From Rhodopseudomonas sp. P2A-2r (lineage in GTDB: Bacteria; Pseudomonadota; Alphaproteobacteria; Rhizobiales; Xanthobacteraceae): a stretch of DNA of 64,000 nucleotides. Below, in pieces: positions 51,871 to 61,603 of the stretch; position 1 is the stretch's first letter; each line of letters begins with the position of its first letter. Under the pieces are notes generated by a model. That model was not told where the DNA came from, did no database searches, and was given only the letters and a program-made list of their open reading frames with translations. Both the position numbers and the translations under genes were made by a program. The stretch spans positions 1,644,001 through 1,708,000 of the forward strand of contig NZ_CP110389.1 of the NCBI RefSeq assembly GCF_026015985.1, given 5' to 3'.

Positions 51871-53487
51871 ATGACCGCGACCCCCGCCGTTTCCATCAAG
51901 GACCTGAAGATCGCGTTGCCGGAAGGCGCCGAGCGTCCCTATGCCGTCAACGGCATCTCGATCGACCTGATCCCCGGCGAAATCGTCTGCGTGGTCGGCG
52001 AGTCCGGCTCCGGCAAGTCCATGTGCGCCCATGCGCTGATGGGCCTGTTGCCCGACAGCGTCAGAACCGAGACCGGTGCGATCCTGCTCGAGGGCAAAGA
52101 CTTGCTGAAGCTCGACGAGGACGGCTGGCGCGACGTGCGCGGTCGCCGCATCGCCATGGTGTTTCAGGAGCCGATGACCGCCCTCAATCCGTTGATGCGC
52201 ATCGGCGAACAGATGATGGAAATGTTCGAGGCCCATGGCCTGCTGACGCCGAAGGCGCGTCGCGCCAAGGCGTTGGGTCTTGCGCGCGAAGTGGGTCTGC
52301 CCGATCCCGAACGCATCGTTCGCGCCTATCCGCATCAATTGTCCGGCGGCCAGCGCCAGCGCCATGATCGCCATGGCGCTGGCGCTGGAGCCGCGGTGCT
52401 GGTGGCCGACGAGCCGACCACCGCGCTCGACGTCACAACGCAGGCGCAGATTTTGAAGCTGATCCGCGACCTGCAGCGTCGTCGCAACATGGCGGTGATG
52501 TTCATCACCCACGATTTCGGTGTGGTCGCCGATATCGCCGACCGAGTCGTCGTGCTGCGGCATGGCCAGGTCGTGGAGGAGGGCAGCGCCGCGGAGGTGC
52601 TGACCCGGCCGCAGCACGCCTACACCAAGGCGCTGCTCGCCGCGGTGCCGTCGATGCATCCGCCGGTGCGCGCGCCGCTCGATGGTCGCGACAAGGCGGT
52701 GGAGGTGATCGGCCTCGACAAGACCTATGTCACCTCCGGCGGCTGGTTCAGGCCCGACCGCAAGGTGCAGGCCGCCAATGAAGTCAGTTTCGCGATCCTC
52801 AAGGGCGAGACTCTCGGCCTGGTCGGCGAGTCCGGCTCCGGCAAGTCATCGGTGGCGCGGCTGGTGATGCGGCTGATCGAAGCCGACCGGGGGACCGTGC
52901 GGATCGGCGATGTCGATCTGACGAAACTCGAGGGCAAGGCGCTGCGCGAGCAGCGCCACCGCATCCAGATGATTTTTCAGGACCCGTTTGCCTCGCTCAA
53001 TCCGCGGCGAAAAGTCGGCAACATCATCAGCGACGGACCGATCGCCCATGGCACCGAGCCGAAGGCGGCGATGCAGCGCGCCCGCGACCTGCTCGGCATG
53101 GTCGGCCTCGATGCCGGCGCCATGGAGCGCTATCCGCATGAATTCTCGGGCGGGCAGCGCCAGCGCATCGGCATTGCCCGCGCGCTGGCGCTCGATCCGG
53201 AAATCATCGTCGCCGATGAAGCGGTGTCCGCGCTCGACGTCTCGGTTCAGGCGCAAGTGCTGGCGCTGCTGGAAGATCTCAAGGCGCGACTGGGCCTGTC
53301 GATGCTATTCATCACCCACGATTTGCGCGTGGCCGCGCAGATTTGCGATCGCATCGCGGTGATGCAGCGTGGCGTCATCGTCGAATTGAAGCCGACGGCG
53401 CAATTGTTTGCCGCGCCCGAACATCCCTATACGCGCGAATTGCTGGCCGCCGTTCCCGGCCAGAGCGCGCCACCGCAGGCTGCCTGA
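51871..53487 (+). CDS. Fused dipeptide ABC transporter ATPase (DppD-DppF), with two compensating indels
   Basis: A 538-residue protein with two ATPase domains in one chain. Domain 1: GESGSGKSM (Walker A), [19 protein letters not shown]; domain 2: [35 protein letters not shown]. The first signature region reads [16 protein letters not shown] where the family has [17 protein letters not shown]. This is explained by a loss of two bases near 52362 and one near 52396, which keeps the frame overall but scrambles 11 residues. The rest is normal, with the OppF-type C-terminal tail ([16 protein letters not shown]). Confidence 0.88.
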   Translation: MTATPAVSIKDLKIALPEGAERPYAVNGISIDLIPGEIVCVVGESGSGKSMCAHALMGLLPDSVRTETGAILLEGKDLLKLDEDGWRDVRGRRIAMVFQEPMTALNPLMRIGEQMMEMFEAHGLLTPKARRAKALGLAREVGLPDPERIVRAYPHQLSGGQRQRHDRHGAGAGAAVLVADEPTTALDVTTQAQILKLIRDLQRRRNMAVMFITHDFGVVADIADRVVVLRHGQVVEEGSAAEVLTRPQHAYTKALLAAVPSMHPPVRAPLDGRDKAVEVIGLDKTYVTSGGWFRPDRKVQAANEVSFAILKGETLGLVGESGSGKSSVARLVMRLIEADRGTVRIGDVDLTKLEGKALREQRHRIQMIFQDPFASLNPRRKVGNIISDGPIAHGTEPKAAMQRARDLLGMVGLDAGAMERYPHEFSGGQRQRIGIARALALDPEIIVADEAVSALDVSVQAQVLALLEDLKARLGLSMLFITHDLRVAAQICDRIAVMQRGVIVELKPTAQLFAAPEHPYTRELLAAVPGQSAPPQAA

Positions 53488-53491
53488 TCTC

Positions 53492-54424
53492 ATGCATTGC
53501 GTATTGCTGAGCAGGACCCTGAACCTGCGCAAACACCTCGCCTCGGAGATTGCTCGTCTCGACGGCCGTATCAGCTTCATCGATCACCTCGACGGCAACG
53601 CCGAGGAAGTCACGCTGGCCGTGGCCTGGAATCCGCCCGACGACGCGTTCGACCATTATCCGAACCTCAAGGCGGTGTGTTCGATCGCCGCCGGCGCCGA
53701 CAGCATTGTGATGAATCCGAGTCTGCGCGACGGCATCGAGGTGGTTCGGGTTGTAGAGCCGGCGCAGGCCGAGATGATGTCCGGCTTCGTGATCTGGCAT
53801 GTCATCTGGCATCAGCGGCGTTTCGCCACCTATCTGGCGCAGCAGCGCGACCGGACCTGGAAACGCCTCGGCGCACGCACCGCGCGGCAGGTGCCGGTCG
53901 GCATTCTCGGCTACGGCGCGATCGGCGCGCGCGTCGCGCGCGATCTGGCTGCGCTCGGTTTTCCGGTCAACGTCTGGAGCCGTAGCGCCAGGGCGACGCT
54001 GCCGGGCATCGCCGGTTTTCACGGTCCCGACGGTCTGGCGGCGTTGCTCGCCGGCAGCGAAATTCTGGTCAACCTGCTGCCCCTGACATCGGAGACGCGC
54101 GGCATTCTCAACGCCGCGACCTTCGGCCGAATGCCGCGCGGCGGCTACCTGATCCAGGTCGGCCGCGGCGAGCATCTGGTGGAAGCCGATCTATTCGCCG
54201 CGCTCGACAGCGGCCAACTGTCCGGTGCCTCGCTTGATGTGTTTCTCGCTGAGCCATTACCGGCTGACCACGCCTTCTGGAGTCATCCCGGCATCGTGCT
54301 GACACCCCATGACGCCTGCGACGTGACGCTGCCCGCGGTAGGCCAGACCATCCTCGCCACTGCCGAAGCCTTGCAGGCCGGCGTCAGGCCGAAGGACGCA
54401 GTGGACCGCGCGCGGGGCTATTGA
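53492..54424 (+). CDS. D-2-hydroxyacid dehydrogenase (glyoxylate/hydroxypyruvate reductase A-like)
   Basis: A 310-residue NAD(P)-dependent dehydrogenase. The cofactor motif is VGILGYGAIGARVARDLAAL; catalytic Arg lies in IQVGRGEHLVEADL, Glu in SLDVFLAEPLPADH and His in IVLTPHDACDV. This is the GhrA-like branch, which reduces glyoxylate or other 2-oxoacids. Start ATG 53492 is 4 bp after the ATPase stop, so it belongs to the same operon, suggesting that the imported compound yields a 2-oxo or 2-hydroxy acid. Confidence 0.89.
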   Translation: MHCVLLSRTLNLRKHLASEIARLDGRISFIDHLDGNAEEVTLAVAWNPPDDAFDHYPNLKAVCSIAAGADSIVMNPSLRDGIEVVRVVEPAQAEMMSGFVIWHVIWHQRRFATYLAQQRDRTWKRLGARTARQVPVGILGYGAIGARVARDLAALGFPVNVWSRSARATLPGIAGFHGPDGLAALLAGSEILVNLLPLTSETRGILNAATFGRMPRGGYLIQVGRGEHLVEADLFAALDSGQLSGASLDVFLAEPLPADHAFWSHPGIVLTPHDACDVTLPAVGQTILATAEALQAGVRPKDAVDRARGY

Positions 54425-54436
54425 GCGACGCTGCGC

Positions 54437-54562
54437 CTAGGAGGCCGACAGCATCAGGCCGCCGACCAGCAGCACGGCCAACAGCGTAATGACGCCGAGA
54501 ACGGCTGCGCTGATCGCCAGCAGTCCATGCGAATCCAGCCATGCACGCAACGCTTTCTCCAT
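54437..54562 (-). CDS. Small single-pass membrane protein (41 aa)
   Basis: ATG 54562 with GGAGG eleven bases upstream opens MEKALRAWLDSHGLLAISAA, followed by VLGVITLLAVLLVGGLMLSA-S and TAG at 54437. It is a short cytoplasmic amphipathic head and one hydrophobic helix of about 25 residues, typical of genuine small membrane proteins. No family is recognised. It lies convergent to the dehydrogenase gene and divergent from the aldo/keto reductase gene. Confidence 0.55.
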   Translation of the reverse strand: MEKALRAWLDSHGLLAISAAVLGVITLLAVLLVGGLMLSAS

Positions 54563-54662
54563 GACGACGTTAGCCTCCGGCTGATTTGAATTCACTTGCG
54601 GCGCAGCGTATCAAACCGGCAGGACGCCGTCTGCCCGCGTTTGGCATCAATCGGAGATCATT

Positions 54663-55480
54663 ATGGACAATTTGCAGACTCAGGGCATCAGCCTGCCGCG
54701 ACTCGGCCTCGGCACCTTCCGCCTCAAGGACGATGCCTGCACCGCCGCCGTGGAAGGCGCGCTCGGGCTGGGCTATCGCCACATCGATACCGCCGAGATG
54801 TACGGCAACGAGGCGGCCATCGGGGTCGGCATCAAGGCTGCCGGCATCGCCCGCAACAACCTCCACGTCACCACCAAGGTCTGGCACGAAAACCTGGCGC
54901 CCGACGCGATCCGCCGGGCGTTCGACGCCAGCCTGGCGAAGCTCGGGCTCGACTACGTCGATCTCTATCTGGTCCACTGGCCATCGAAGGGCATGGATCT
55001 GCCGGCGATGTTCGAGACCTTGATGAAGCTGAAGGACGAGGGCCGCACCCGCGCCATCGGCGTCGCGAATTTCACGCTGCCGCTGCTGAAGCGGGTGGTC
55101 GAGGACATTGGCGCGCCGATCGCCTGCAACCAGGTTGAGTACCATGTCTTTCTCGATCAGACCAAGGTGCTCGGCTATCTCCGCAGCAAATCGATTCCGC
55201 TGGTGGCCTATTGCCCCCTGGCGCAGGGGAAGGTCGCCGACGATGTTGTGCTGCAAAAGATCGCGGCGAAGAACCATGCCAGCGCCGCGCAGGTGGCGCT
55301 GAAATGGCTGCTCGACCAGGATGGCGTCGCTGCGATCCCCAAGGCATCGCGCGCCGAGAGTCAGCAGGCCAATCTCGATGCGTTGAAGCTCTCCTCGACG
55401 AGGATGATCGCAAGGCGATCGCGGCATTGCCAAAGAATCAGCGGCTGGTGAACCCCGGCTTTGCGCCGGAATGGGATTGA
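54663..55480 (+). CDS. Aldo/keto reductase, frameshifted at the C-terminus
   Basis: A product of about 272 residues of the AKR fold, close to DkgB-type 2,5-diketo-D-gluconate/methylglyoxal reductases. Clear motifs are LGLGTFRLKD, GYRHIDTAEMYGNEAAIG (catalytic Asp/Tyr), VTTKVWHENLAPDAI (Lys), DLYLVHWPSKGMD (His) and IACNQVEYHVFLDQ. The final stretch is out of frame from about 55393, where one C in a CCC run is missing; restored reading ends LDEDDRKAIAALPKNQRLVN-type and PGFAPEWD. NADPH-dependent reduction of small aldehydes is likely. Confidence 0.87.
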
Positions 55481-55481
55481 T

Positions 55482-55535
55482 CTTTTCCCCTTCCCCGGCG
55501 CGCGCAGCGGCGTTGGTGGGAGAGGGGAAGAAAGA
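55482..55535. repeat. Inverted repeat between convergent genes
   Basis: CTTTTCCCCTTCCCC-type left arm and GAGAGGGGAAGAAAG right arm flank GGCGCGCGCAGCGGCG. The repeat sits between the aldo/keto reductase and nikR genes, which converge, and could stop transcription from both sides. Confidence 0.5.
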
Positions 55536-55543
55536 CCCGCCAC

Positions 55544-55986
55544 TCACTTGTGCGAATGCGGCTCCTTCTTCACGTCGTCCTTCCGCGTAGCGGTCGGCAT
55601 CATCACCACCCGGCCATATTTGACGCCGCGCTCGGCGATGACGTGGTCGGCAAAGTGCTGCACCTCTGGACCGAGCCGCGCAGCGCCGTGACCTCCATGC
55701 AGTGATCGTTGTCGAGATGCACGTGCAGCGTCGCCAGCGCGAGCTCGTGGTGGTGATGATAATTGTCTACCAGCCGCCGCGACAGGTCGCGCGCGGCATG
55801 GTCGTAGACATAGACCAGCGCGGCGACACATTCTCCGGCCTTGCCCTTGTCTTGCGTCGCCTGCTGCATGCCGGCGCGGGCGAAATCGCGGATCGCCTCG
55901 GAGCGGTTCTGGTAGCCGTGCTCGGCGATCATGGCGTCGAGCTCGTCCATCAGCTCGTCGTCGAGTGTGATCGTGATGCGCTGCAT
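55544..55986 (-). CDS. nikR: Nickel-responsive regulator NikR, frameshifted
   Basis: A product of about 147 residues. The ribbon-helix-helix N-terminus is MQRITITLDDELMDELDAMI, then YQNRSEAIRDFARAGMQQ; the ACT-like C-domain carries the nickel ligands in YHHHHELALATLHVHLDNDH and the conserved cysteine position is in DNDHCMEVTALRG. The frame shifts near 55671 (one G lost from a GGG run on the coding strand), restoring GPEVQHFADHVIAERGVKYG. The His-rich tail (KKEPHSHK) fits nickel binding. A consensus NikR box lies 22 bp upstream of its start, so it is autoregulated and controls the divergent receptor. Confidence 0.9.
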
Positions 55987-56007
55987 AGAGTCTCCCGTCG
56001 TTTTCAG

Positions 56008-56039
56008 AAGTATGATGATTTGTTGACATTGTCATACTT
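56008..56039. promoter_or_regulatory. NikR box (AAGTATGA-N16-TCATACTT)
   Basis: GTATGA (56010-56015) and TCATAC (56032-56037) with exactly 16 bp between them match the E. coli NikR operator, and the arms extend to 8 bp (AAGTATGA/TCATACTT). It lies between nikR and the divergent TonB-dependent receptor gene. Nickel-bound NikR should repress both from this site. Confidence 0.92.
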
Positions 56040-56133
56040 GTCATGGCAGTTTTGATTGTGTTCTGCGGTCCAGCATAGCCTGCCCGGTGCCACAGGGGAC
56101 ATCTTCATCACGCGCGTAACCGCTGGGGGCGCG

Positions 56134-58436
56134 ATGCATCAGCGTTTTGCAGCCGCGTTCGCCGGACTGTTCTTGATCGCCGCTTTAGCTGTGGCGTCGG
56201 AGGTGGCGGCCCAGACGGTGCCGTCTACCGCGCTTCCGCCCGTGGAGATCGAGGCCCGCAACGCCGCGCGGCGCAGCCTAGTCGGGCGCGGGCGGGAGCG
56301 CGAGGCGATCACCGGGCCGCGCGCCGGGGGCGCCGACGCCTGCCATGGCGGGTAACGGCAGTAAACCCGGCACCAGCACAGCCGCGGCGGCGCAGACCCG
56401 GTGGCCGCCAGCGAAAAGACCGTCAGTGGCGCTGACGTCAATGCGCGGCCGTTTTCACGACCGGCGGAGGCGCTGGAAGTGGTTCCCGGCCTGATCGTCA
56501 CCCAGCACTCCGGCGACGGCAAGGCGAACCAGTACTTTCTGCGCGGTGTGAATCTCGACCATGGCACCGATCTGGCTGTTACGATCGACGGCATGCCGGT
56601 CAACATGCGCACTCACGGCCACGGCCAGGGCTATGCCGATCTCAATTTCCTGATCCCCGAACTGATCAGCACCGTCAACATCCGCAAGGGGCCGTATTTC
56701 GCGGACGAGGGCGACTTCTCCTCGGTCGGCTCGGTGCATGTCGGCCTGCTCGACAGCGTGGTCCGGACCATGGCCTCGATCTCGGCGGGCAGTTTCGGCT
56801 ATCGCCGCGGCTTCGGCGTCACCTCGATGAAGCTCGGCGAGGGCACGCTGCTGGTGGCCGGCGAAGCGCAGACCTATAATGGCCCGTGGGAAAATCCCGA
56901 CGAGTTGCGGAAACTCAACGGCGTGATGCGCTACAGCCAGGGCACCGCGACTGACGGCTTCACGCTCACCGCGATGGCCTATGCCAACAAATGGAATTCC
57001 ACCGACCAGGTGCCGTTGCGCGCCATCGCCTCGGGTGAGATCGGCCGCTTTGGCGCGCTCGATCCGACCGATGGCGGCAATGCCAGCCGCTTTTCGCTGT
57101 CCGGCAACTGGGCGCGCAGCGATGACGCCGGTTCCTCGAAGGCGAATTTCTACGTCATCAGGAGTTCGCTGAATCTCTGGAATGACTTCACTTATTACCT
57201 GTCGAATCCCGTCGATGGCGATCAATTCCACCAGCATGACGATCGCGTGCTCGGCGGCTTCAGTGCGTCGCATACGTTCAATCACCAGTTCGCCGGCCTG
57301 CGGATGGAGACCGAAGTCGGCGTGCAGAGTCGCTATGACAACGTCCAGGTCGATCTGAATAATAGCGTGCGGCGCCAGTTCGCCTCCGCGATCCGCTCGG
57401 ATGCGGTGAAGGAGGGCAGTGTCGGCGTGTTCGCGCAGAATACGGTGTTCTGGACCGACTGGCTGCGCACCACGGCCGGCTGGCGCGGCGATTATTACGA
57501 CACCTCTGTCGTTTCGGCTTTCGCGCCGGCCAATTCCGGCACGGCCAACGCATTCATCGGCAGCCCGAAAGTCGGCCTCGTGCTCGGCCCGTTTGCCAAG
57601 ACCGAACTGTTCCTCAATGCCGGCGAAGGTTTCCACAGCAACGACGCCCGCGGCGTCACCATCACGGAATCGCCGAGCGATGGCGCGGCGGTCTCGCGTT
57701 CGCCCTTCCTGGTCAAGACCAAGGGCGCCGAAGTCGGATTACGCAGCGTGCTCATTCCCGGCCTTACCAGCTCGGTCGCCCTGTTCATGCTGGACTCCGC
57801 CTCCGAAATCCTGTTCTCGGGGATGCCGGCGATACCGAAGCCAGCTGTCCCAGCCGCCGGGTCGGCGTCGAGTGGACCAACGACTATCGCCCGCTGCCCT
57901 GGCTGACACTGGAGGGTGACATCGCCGTCACCCGCGCGCGCTTCCGCGGCGACAACGCCGATCAGGCCGCGGCCTATCAGGACCTCGCCGGCTACCCGGC
58001 ATCGCAGCTCGGCAATGCACCCGGCAATCACATTCCCGGCGCGCCGGAGATGATTGCCACCACCGGCATCCGGCTCGGCCATAACACCGGCTGGTTCGGC
58101 GCGCTGCGCTACCGTTACTTCGGTCCGCGTCCGCTCACCGAGGACGGCGCCTTTGTTTCGCCCGCCGCCGGCCTGTTGAACGGCCAGCTGGGCTACCGCT
58201 TTGCCAATGGCTGGCGCATCCAGCTCGACGGCTTCAACCTGCTCGACAACAAGACTGACCAGATCACCTACGCCTATGGCTCGCTGCTGAAGACCGATCT
58301 GCTGTTTGCGATGTGTTTCCCGTCCGCGGGCGCGCCGACGGCGCCCCGCGCCGTGTGCCAGACCGGTATCATGGACCGCGTCCTGCATCCGGTCGAGCCG
58401 CTGGCGTTGCGTATCACTGTGGCTGGCGCGTTCTGA
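56134..58436 (+). CDS. TonB-dependent outer-membrane receptor, NikR-controlled, frameshifted
   Basis: A product of about 767 residues: signal peptide (HQRFAAAFAGLFLIAALAVA), TonB-box-like stretch PVEIEARNAARR, plug domain (RPAEALEVVPGLIVTQHSGD; FLRGVNLDHGTDLAVTIDGM; PVNMRTHGHGQGYADLNFLI) and a beta-barrel ending RITVAGAF with C-terminal Phe. Reading changes frame at about 56310-56330, 56397 and 57820 (GGGG short of one G); each half is strongly receptor-like. Because the gene stands behind a consensus NikR box 95 bp upstream of its start, nickel, or a nickel-chelator complex, is the likely substrate. It is the outer-membrane step; no inner-membrane nickel permease is next to it. Confidence 0.86.
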
Positions 58437-58536
58437 TCAGCCGCTGCGCCCTGCGACATTTCCTGCGGATTTCGCCCCTTGCCCGTGTCGGCAGCGCCGT
58501 TACAGTGCGCCGCGACGAACCCCTGACTGGCCGGGC

Positions 58537-60263
58537 ATGCACGATCTTATCCGCGACATCACCTTGTGTATCCTGTTTGCGTGGGGCGTCGGGCTGGCCG
58601 CGCATTTCTTCAAGCAGCCGCTGATCCTGGCCTACCTGATTGCCGGCTTCGTCATCGGGCCCTTCGGCATCGGCTGGGTCAAGTCCGAGGAATCGATCAG
58701 CACCATCTCGGAACTCGGCCTGATCTTCATGCTGTTCATGATCGGGCTGGAAATCGATCTCAAGAAGATCGTGCGCGCCGGTCGCGTCATCCTGCTTGCC
58801 GCCGGCGGCCAGCTGATCGGGGCTGCCTGCTCGGCGCGCTGTTCTTCATGGCGATCGGCCTGCCGCTTGGCGGCGGTCATTTCGACGCGCTGTATCTCTG
58901 CGTCGCCTGCGCACTGTCGTCGACGGTGGTCATCGTCAAGGTGCTGTACGAGAAGCGCGAGCTCGATACCCTGCCGGGTCGTATTACGCTCGGCATCCTG
59001 GTCCTGCAGGACATCTTCGCCATCCTGTTTCTGGCGGTGCAACCCAGCCTCGCCGACCTGCAGGTCGGCGTTATCCTTCTGTCTATCGGCAGGGTCGGCG
59101 TGCTCGTCGCCACCGCGCTGGTGCTGAGCCGCTACGTTCTGCCCCACCTGTTCCATCAGATCGCCCGACGACCGGAACTGGTTTTGCTCGGCGCACTGGC
59201 CTGGTGCTTTCTGATCGGCGAGATCGCCGAACGGCTGCACCTGTCGCGCGAAATGGGCTCGCTGGTCGCCGGCGTGTCGCTGTCGACTTTCCCCTATGCG
59301 CTGGACGTCACCGCCAAGGTAACGACGCTGCGCGACTTCTTCATCACTTTGTTCTTCGTCGCGTTGGGCATGACCATCCCGATCCCTAACCTGTCGGTGA
59401 TCGGCCTGGCACTGATCATCGCCGCCTTCACCGTGGTCAGCCGCGTCATCACCACCTTCACGCCGCTGTACCTGATGAAGCAGGGACTGCGCGCGAGCCT
59501 GCTGCCGGCGCTTAACCTGGCGCAGATCAGCGAGTTCTCGCTGGTGGTGATCCAGACCGGCATCGCTGCCGGTCATATCAGGACCCAGACATCGAGCGCG
59601 GTATCCTTCGCCTTCGTTCTCCTCGCGGTGCTATCTACCTTCGCGATGGTGCGTAGCGACCGGATCACCCGGCTTCTGATCGGGCCGCTGAAGCGGATCG
59701 GCATTCGCGACCTCGATCACGGCCAGGCGCAGGACGCGGACGCCGCGGTCGGCCATGGCGATGCCCGCCGCATCGTCATCCTCGGCTTCTTTCGCGCAGC
59801 CTCCGCGCTGCTCAGCGAGATCGAGCGCCAGAATGCTTCGCTGCTCGAGCAGATCAGCGTGGTCGATTTCAATCCCAACGTGTTCAAGGTCCTGGCCGAG
59901 CGCGGCCAGCACGTGATCTATGGCGACATCAGCAATGTCGACACGCTGGTCCATGCCGGCGTCGGCCATGCCGAGATCATCATTCTCAGCGTCCCGGATT
60001 CGCTGCTGAAGGGTGCCAATAATGAGAAGCTGGTGCGCCACGTCCGGTCGATCAACCCGACCGCGAAGATCATCTCCACCGCCGACCTGCTGGCCGACGT
60101 GCCGGACATTTACGCCGCCGGCGCCGATTACGTCACGGTCACCCGGCTGAGCGACGCCCACGAGCTCTACGAAGCGATCAATGCCGCCGACCAGGGCCTG
60201 CTGAAGGACAAGCGCGCCGAAATGGACGCCCAACTGGCGGAACGCAGGGAAGTGTTAGCGTAG
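58537..60263 (+). CDS. Monovalent cation:proton antiporter CPA2 family (KefB-like), frameshifted
   Basis: A product of about 575 residues. The N-terminal 12-helix exchanger domain (HDLIRDITLCILFAWGVGLA; LILAYLIAGFVIGPFGIGWV; LGLIFMLFMIGLEIDLKKIV) is followed by an RCK/TrkA-N domain (RIVILGFFRAASALLSEIER, then VVDFNPNVFKVLAERGQHVI and YGDISNVDTLVHAGVGHAEI). ATG 58537 is the natural start. The frame is broken near 58829, where one C is missing (expected ACLGALFFMAIG). The nucleotide-binding loop of the RCK domain lacks the usual GxGxxG. Expected role: K+ or Na+ efflux in exchange for protons. Confidence 0.87.
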
Positions 60264-60316
60264 CCTTCTTCCTCTCCGCCCAGCGAAGCTTCGCTTCGCC
60301 GGTGGAGAGGGGAAGA
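60264..60316. repeat. Inverted repeat upstream of ribB
   Basis: CTTCTTCCTCTCC ... GCGAAGCTTCGCTTCGC ... GGAGAGGGGAAGAAAG forms a long stem. It shares its core with 10201-10245. It ends the antiporter message; no FMN riboswitch follows. Confidence 0.6.
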
Positions 60317-60458
60317 AAGAGACCGGCGTCTGCCGAAAACAGGACGAAATCTCCCTCCATTCCGCATAGCGAACCCGCATGGCCCTACGCGCGGCCGCGG
60401 GTTGCGTCCCCACCCGCTCTGCGCCATATGGTTCCCACACGTCATCTGAGTGCACGCC

Positions 60459-61550
60459 ATGGCCCATTCGATTCCGGAAGTTCTGCAGGCTTTTGCCCAT
60501 GGCGAGATCGTCGTGGTCACCGACGACGACGACCGCGAGGGCGAGGGCGACCTGATCGTCGCGGCGACGCTATGCACCGCCGAGAAGATGGCCTTCATCA
60601 TCCGCCATACCTCCGGCATCGTCTGCGCCCCGATTACCATCGACGATGCGCGCCGGCTGCGGCTCGATCCGATGGTGGCCAATAACGATTCCAACCACAC
60701 AACGGCCTTCACCGTGTCGGTCGACTACAAGCCCGACAACGGCACCGGCATCTCGGCAGACGAACGCGCTTCCTGCTGCCGTGCGCTGGCCAATCCCAAT
60801 GCCGGCGCCAACGATTTTGCCCGGCCGGGCCACGTGTTTCCGCTGATCGCCCGCGAAGGCGGCGTGTTGATGCGCTCCGGCCATACCGAGGCCGCGGTGG
60901 ATCTGTGCAAGCTGGCGAATCTGCCGCCGGTCGGCGTCATCAGTGAGTTGATGAACGACGACGGCACAGTGATGAAGGGCGAGCAGGTCGCGGCCTTCGC
61001 GGCGAAGCACAACCTCAAGCACGTCACCATCGCCGACATGATCTCGTACCGGCAGGCACGCGAGAAACTGATCGAGCGCGTCTCGACTTTCACCACCGAA
61101 AGCCCGATCGGCCAGCTGCAGGGCTATGCCTACCGGTCGCCGTTCGACTCCATCGCCCACGCGGCCTTTGTCTACAACGGCATCGGCGATGGCAGGAATG
61201 TGCTGACGCGGTTTCACAAGCCCAACATCGTCAAGGATATCTTCGCCGGCCCGGCGCGCATGCAGGCCGTGCTGGAACGTTTCAAGCAGGCTGGCAGCGG
61301 CGTGCTGGTATACCTGCGCGACGGCGCCGCCGGAGTTCCCGTAGAGCCGCTGGATGCGCCGAAATCGGCGGAAGCCGACCGCAACAGGCAGTGGCGCGAG
61401 ATCGGCGTTGGCGCGCAGATCCTGCGCGATCTTGGCGTCACCTCGATCCGGCACCTGACCTCTTCGGCGCATGACTACAAAGGCCTCTCGGGCTTCGGTA
61501 TCGAGATCGTCTGCAATGAACAGCTTGATGGTGATAAGCCAAGGACTTAA
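60459..61550 (+). CDS. ribB: 3,4-dihydroxy-2-butanone-4-phosphate synthase with degenerate GTP cyclohydrolase II domain (RibBX-like)
   Basis: A 363-residue protein. The N-terminal DHBP synthase domain is complete: VVVTDDDDREGEGDLIVAA (metal-binding acidic loop), TVSVDYKPDNGTGISADER, RPGHVFPLIAREGGVLMRSG and HTEAAVDLCKLANLPPVGVI. The C-terminal half aligns by position with GTP cyclohydrolase II but lacks the zinc-cysteine motif; at that place it reads RFHKPNIVKDIFAGPARMQA. It therefore should make the 4-carbon riboflavin precursor only. Such RibB-X proteins are known in rhizobia. ATG 60459 is preferred over GTG 60450. Confidence 0.9.
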   Translation: MAHSIPEVLQAFAHGEIVVVTDDDDREGEGDLIVAATLCTAEKMAFIIRHTSGIVCAPITIDDARRLRLDPMVANNDSNHTTAFTVSVDYKPDNGTGISADERASCCRALANPNAGANDFARPGHVFPLIAREGGVLMRSGHTEAAVDLCKLANLPPVGVISELMNDDGTVMKGEQVAAFAAKHNLKHVTIADMISYRQAREKLIERVSTFTTESPIGQLQGYAYRSPFDSIAHAAFVYNGIGDGRNVLTRFHKPNIVKDIFAGPARMQAVLERFKQAGSGVLVYLRDGAAGVPVEPLDAPKSAEADRNRQWREIGVGAQILRDLGVTSIRHLTSSAHDYKGLSGFGIEIVCNEQLDGDKPRT

Positions 61551-61603
61551 TGTGCGCGCCGGCGTGAGACCGCCAGCGGCCTGATGTGAAAAAGGATATT
61601 TCG

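Noticed and set aside
48414..53487. NikABCDE nickel transporter
   Set aside because: The Dpp/Opp family could fit, but there is no NikR box near, the ATPases are fused, and the neighbours are catabolic (aldolase, dehydrogenase, amidohydrolases under GntR).
60264..60458. FMN riboswitch upstream of ribB
   Set aside because: The conserved AGGGGC-type helix and GAAA..CCC pattern of the FMN aptamer are not present; only a REP-like hairpin is seen.
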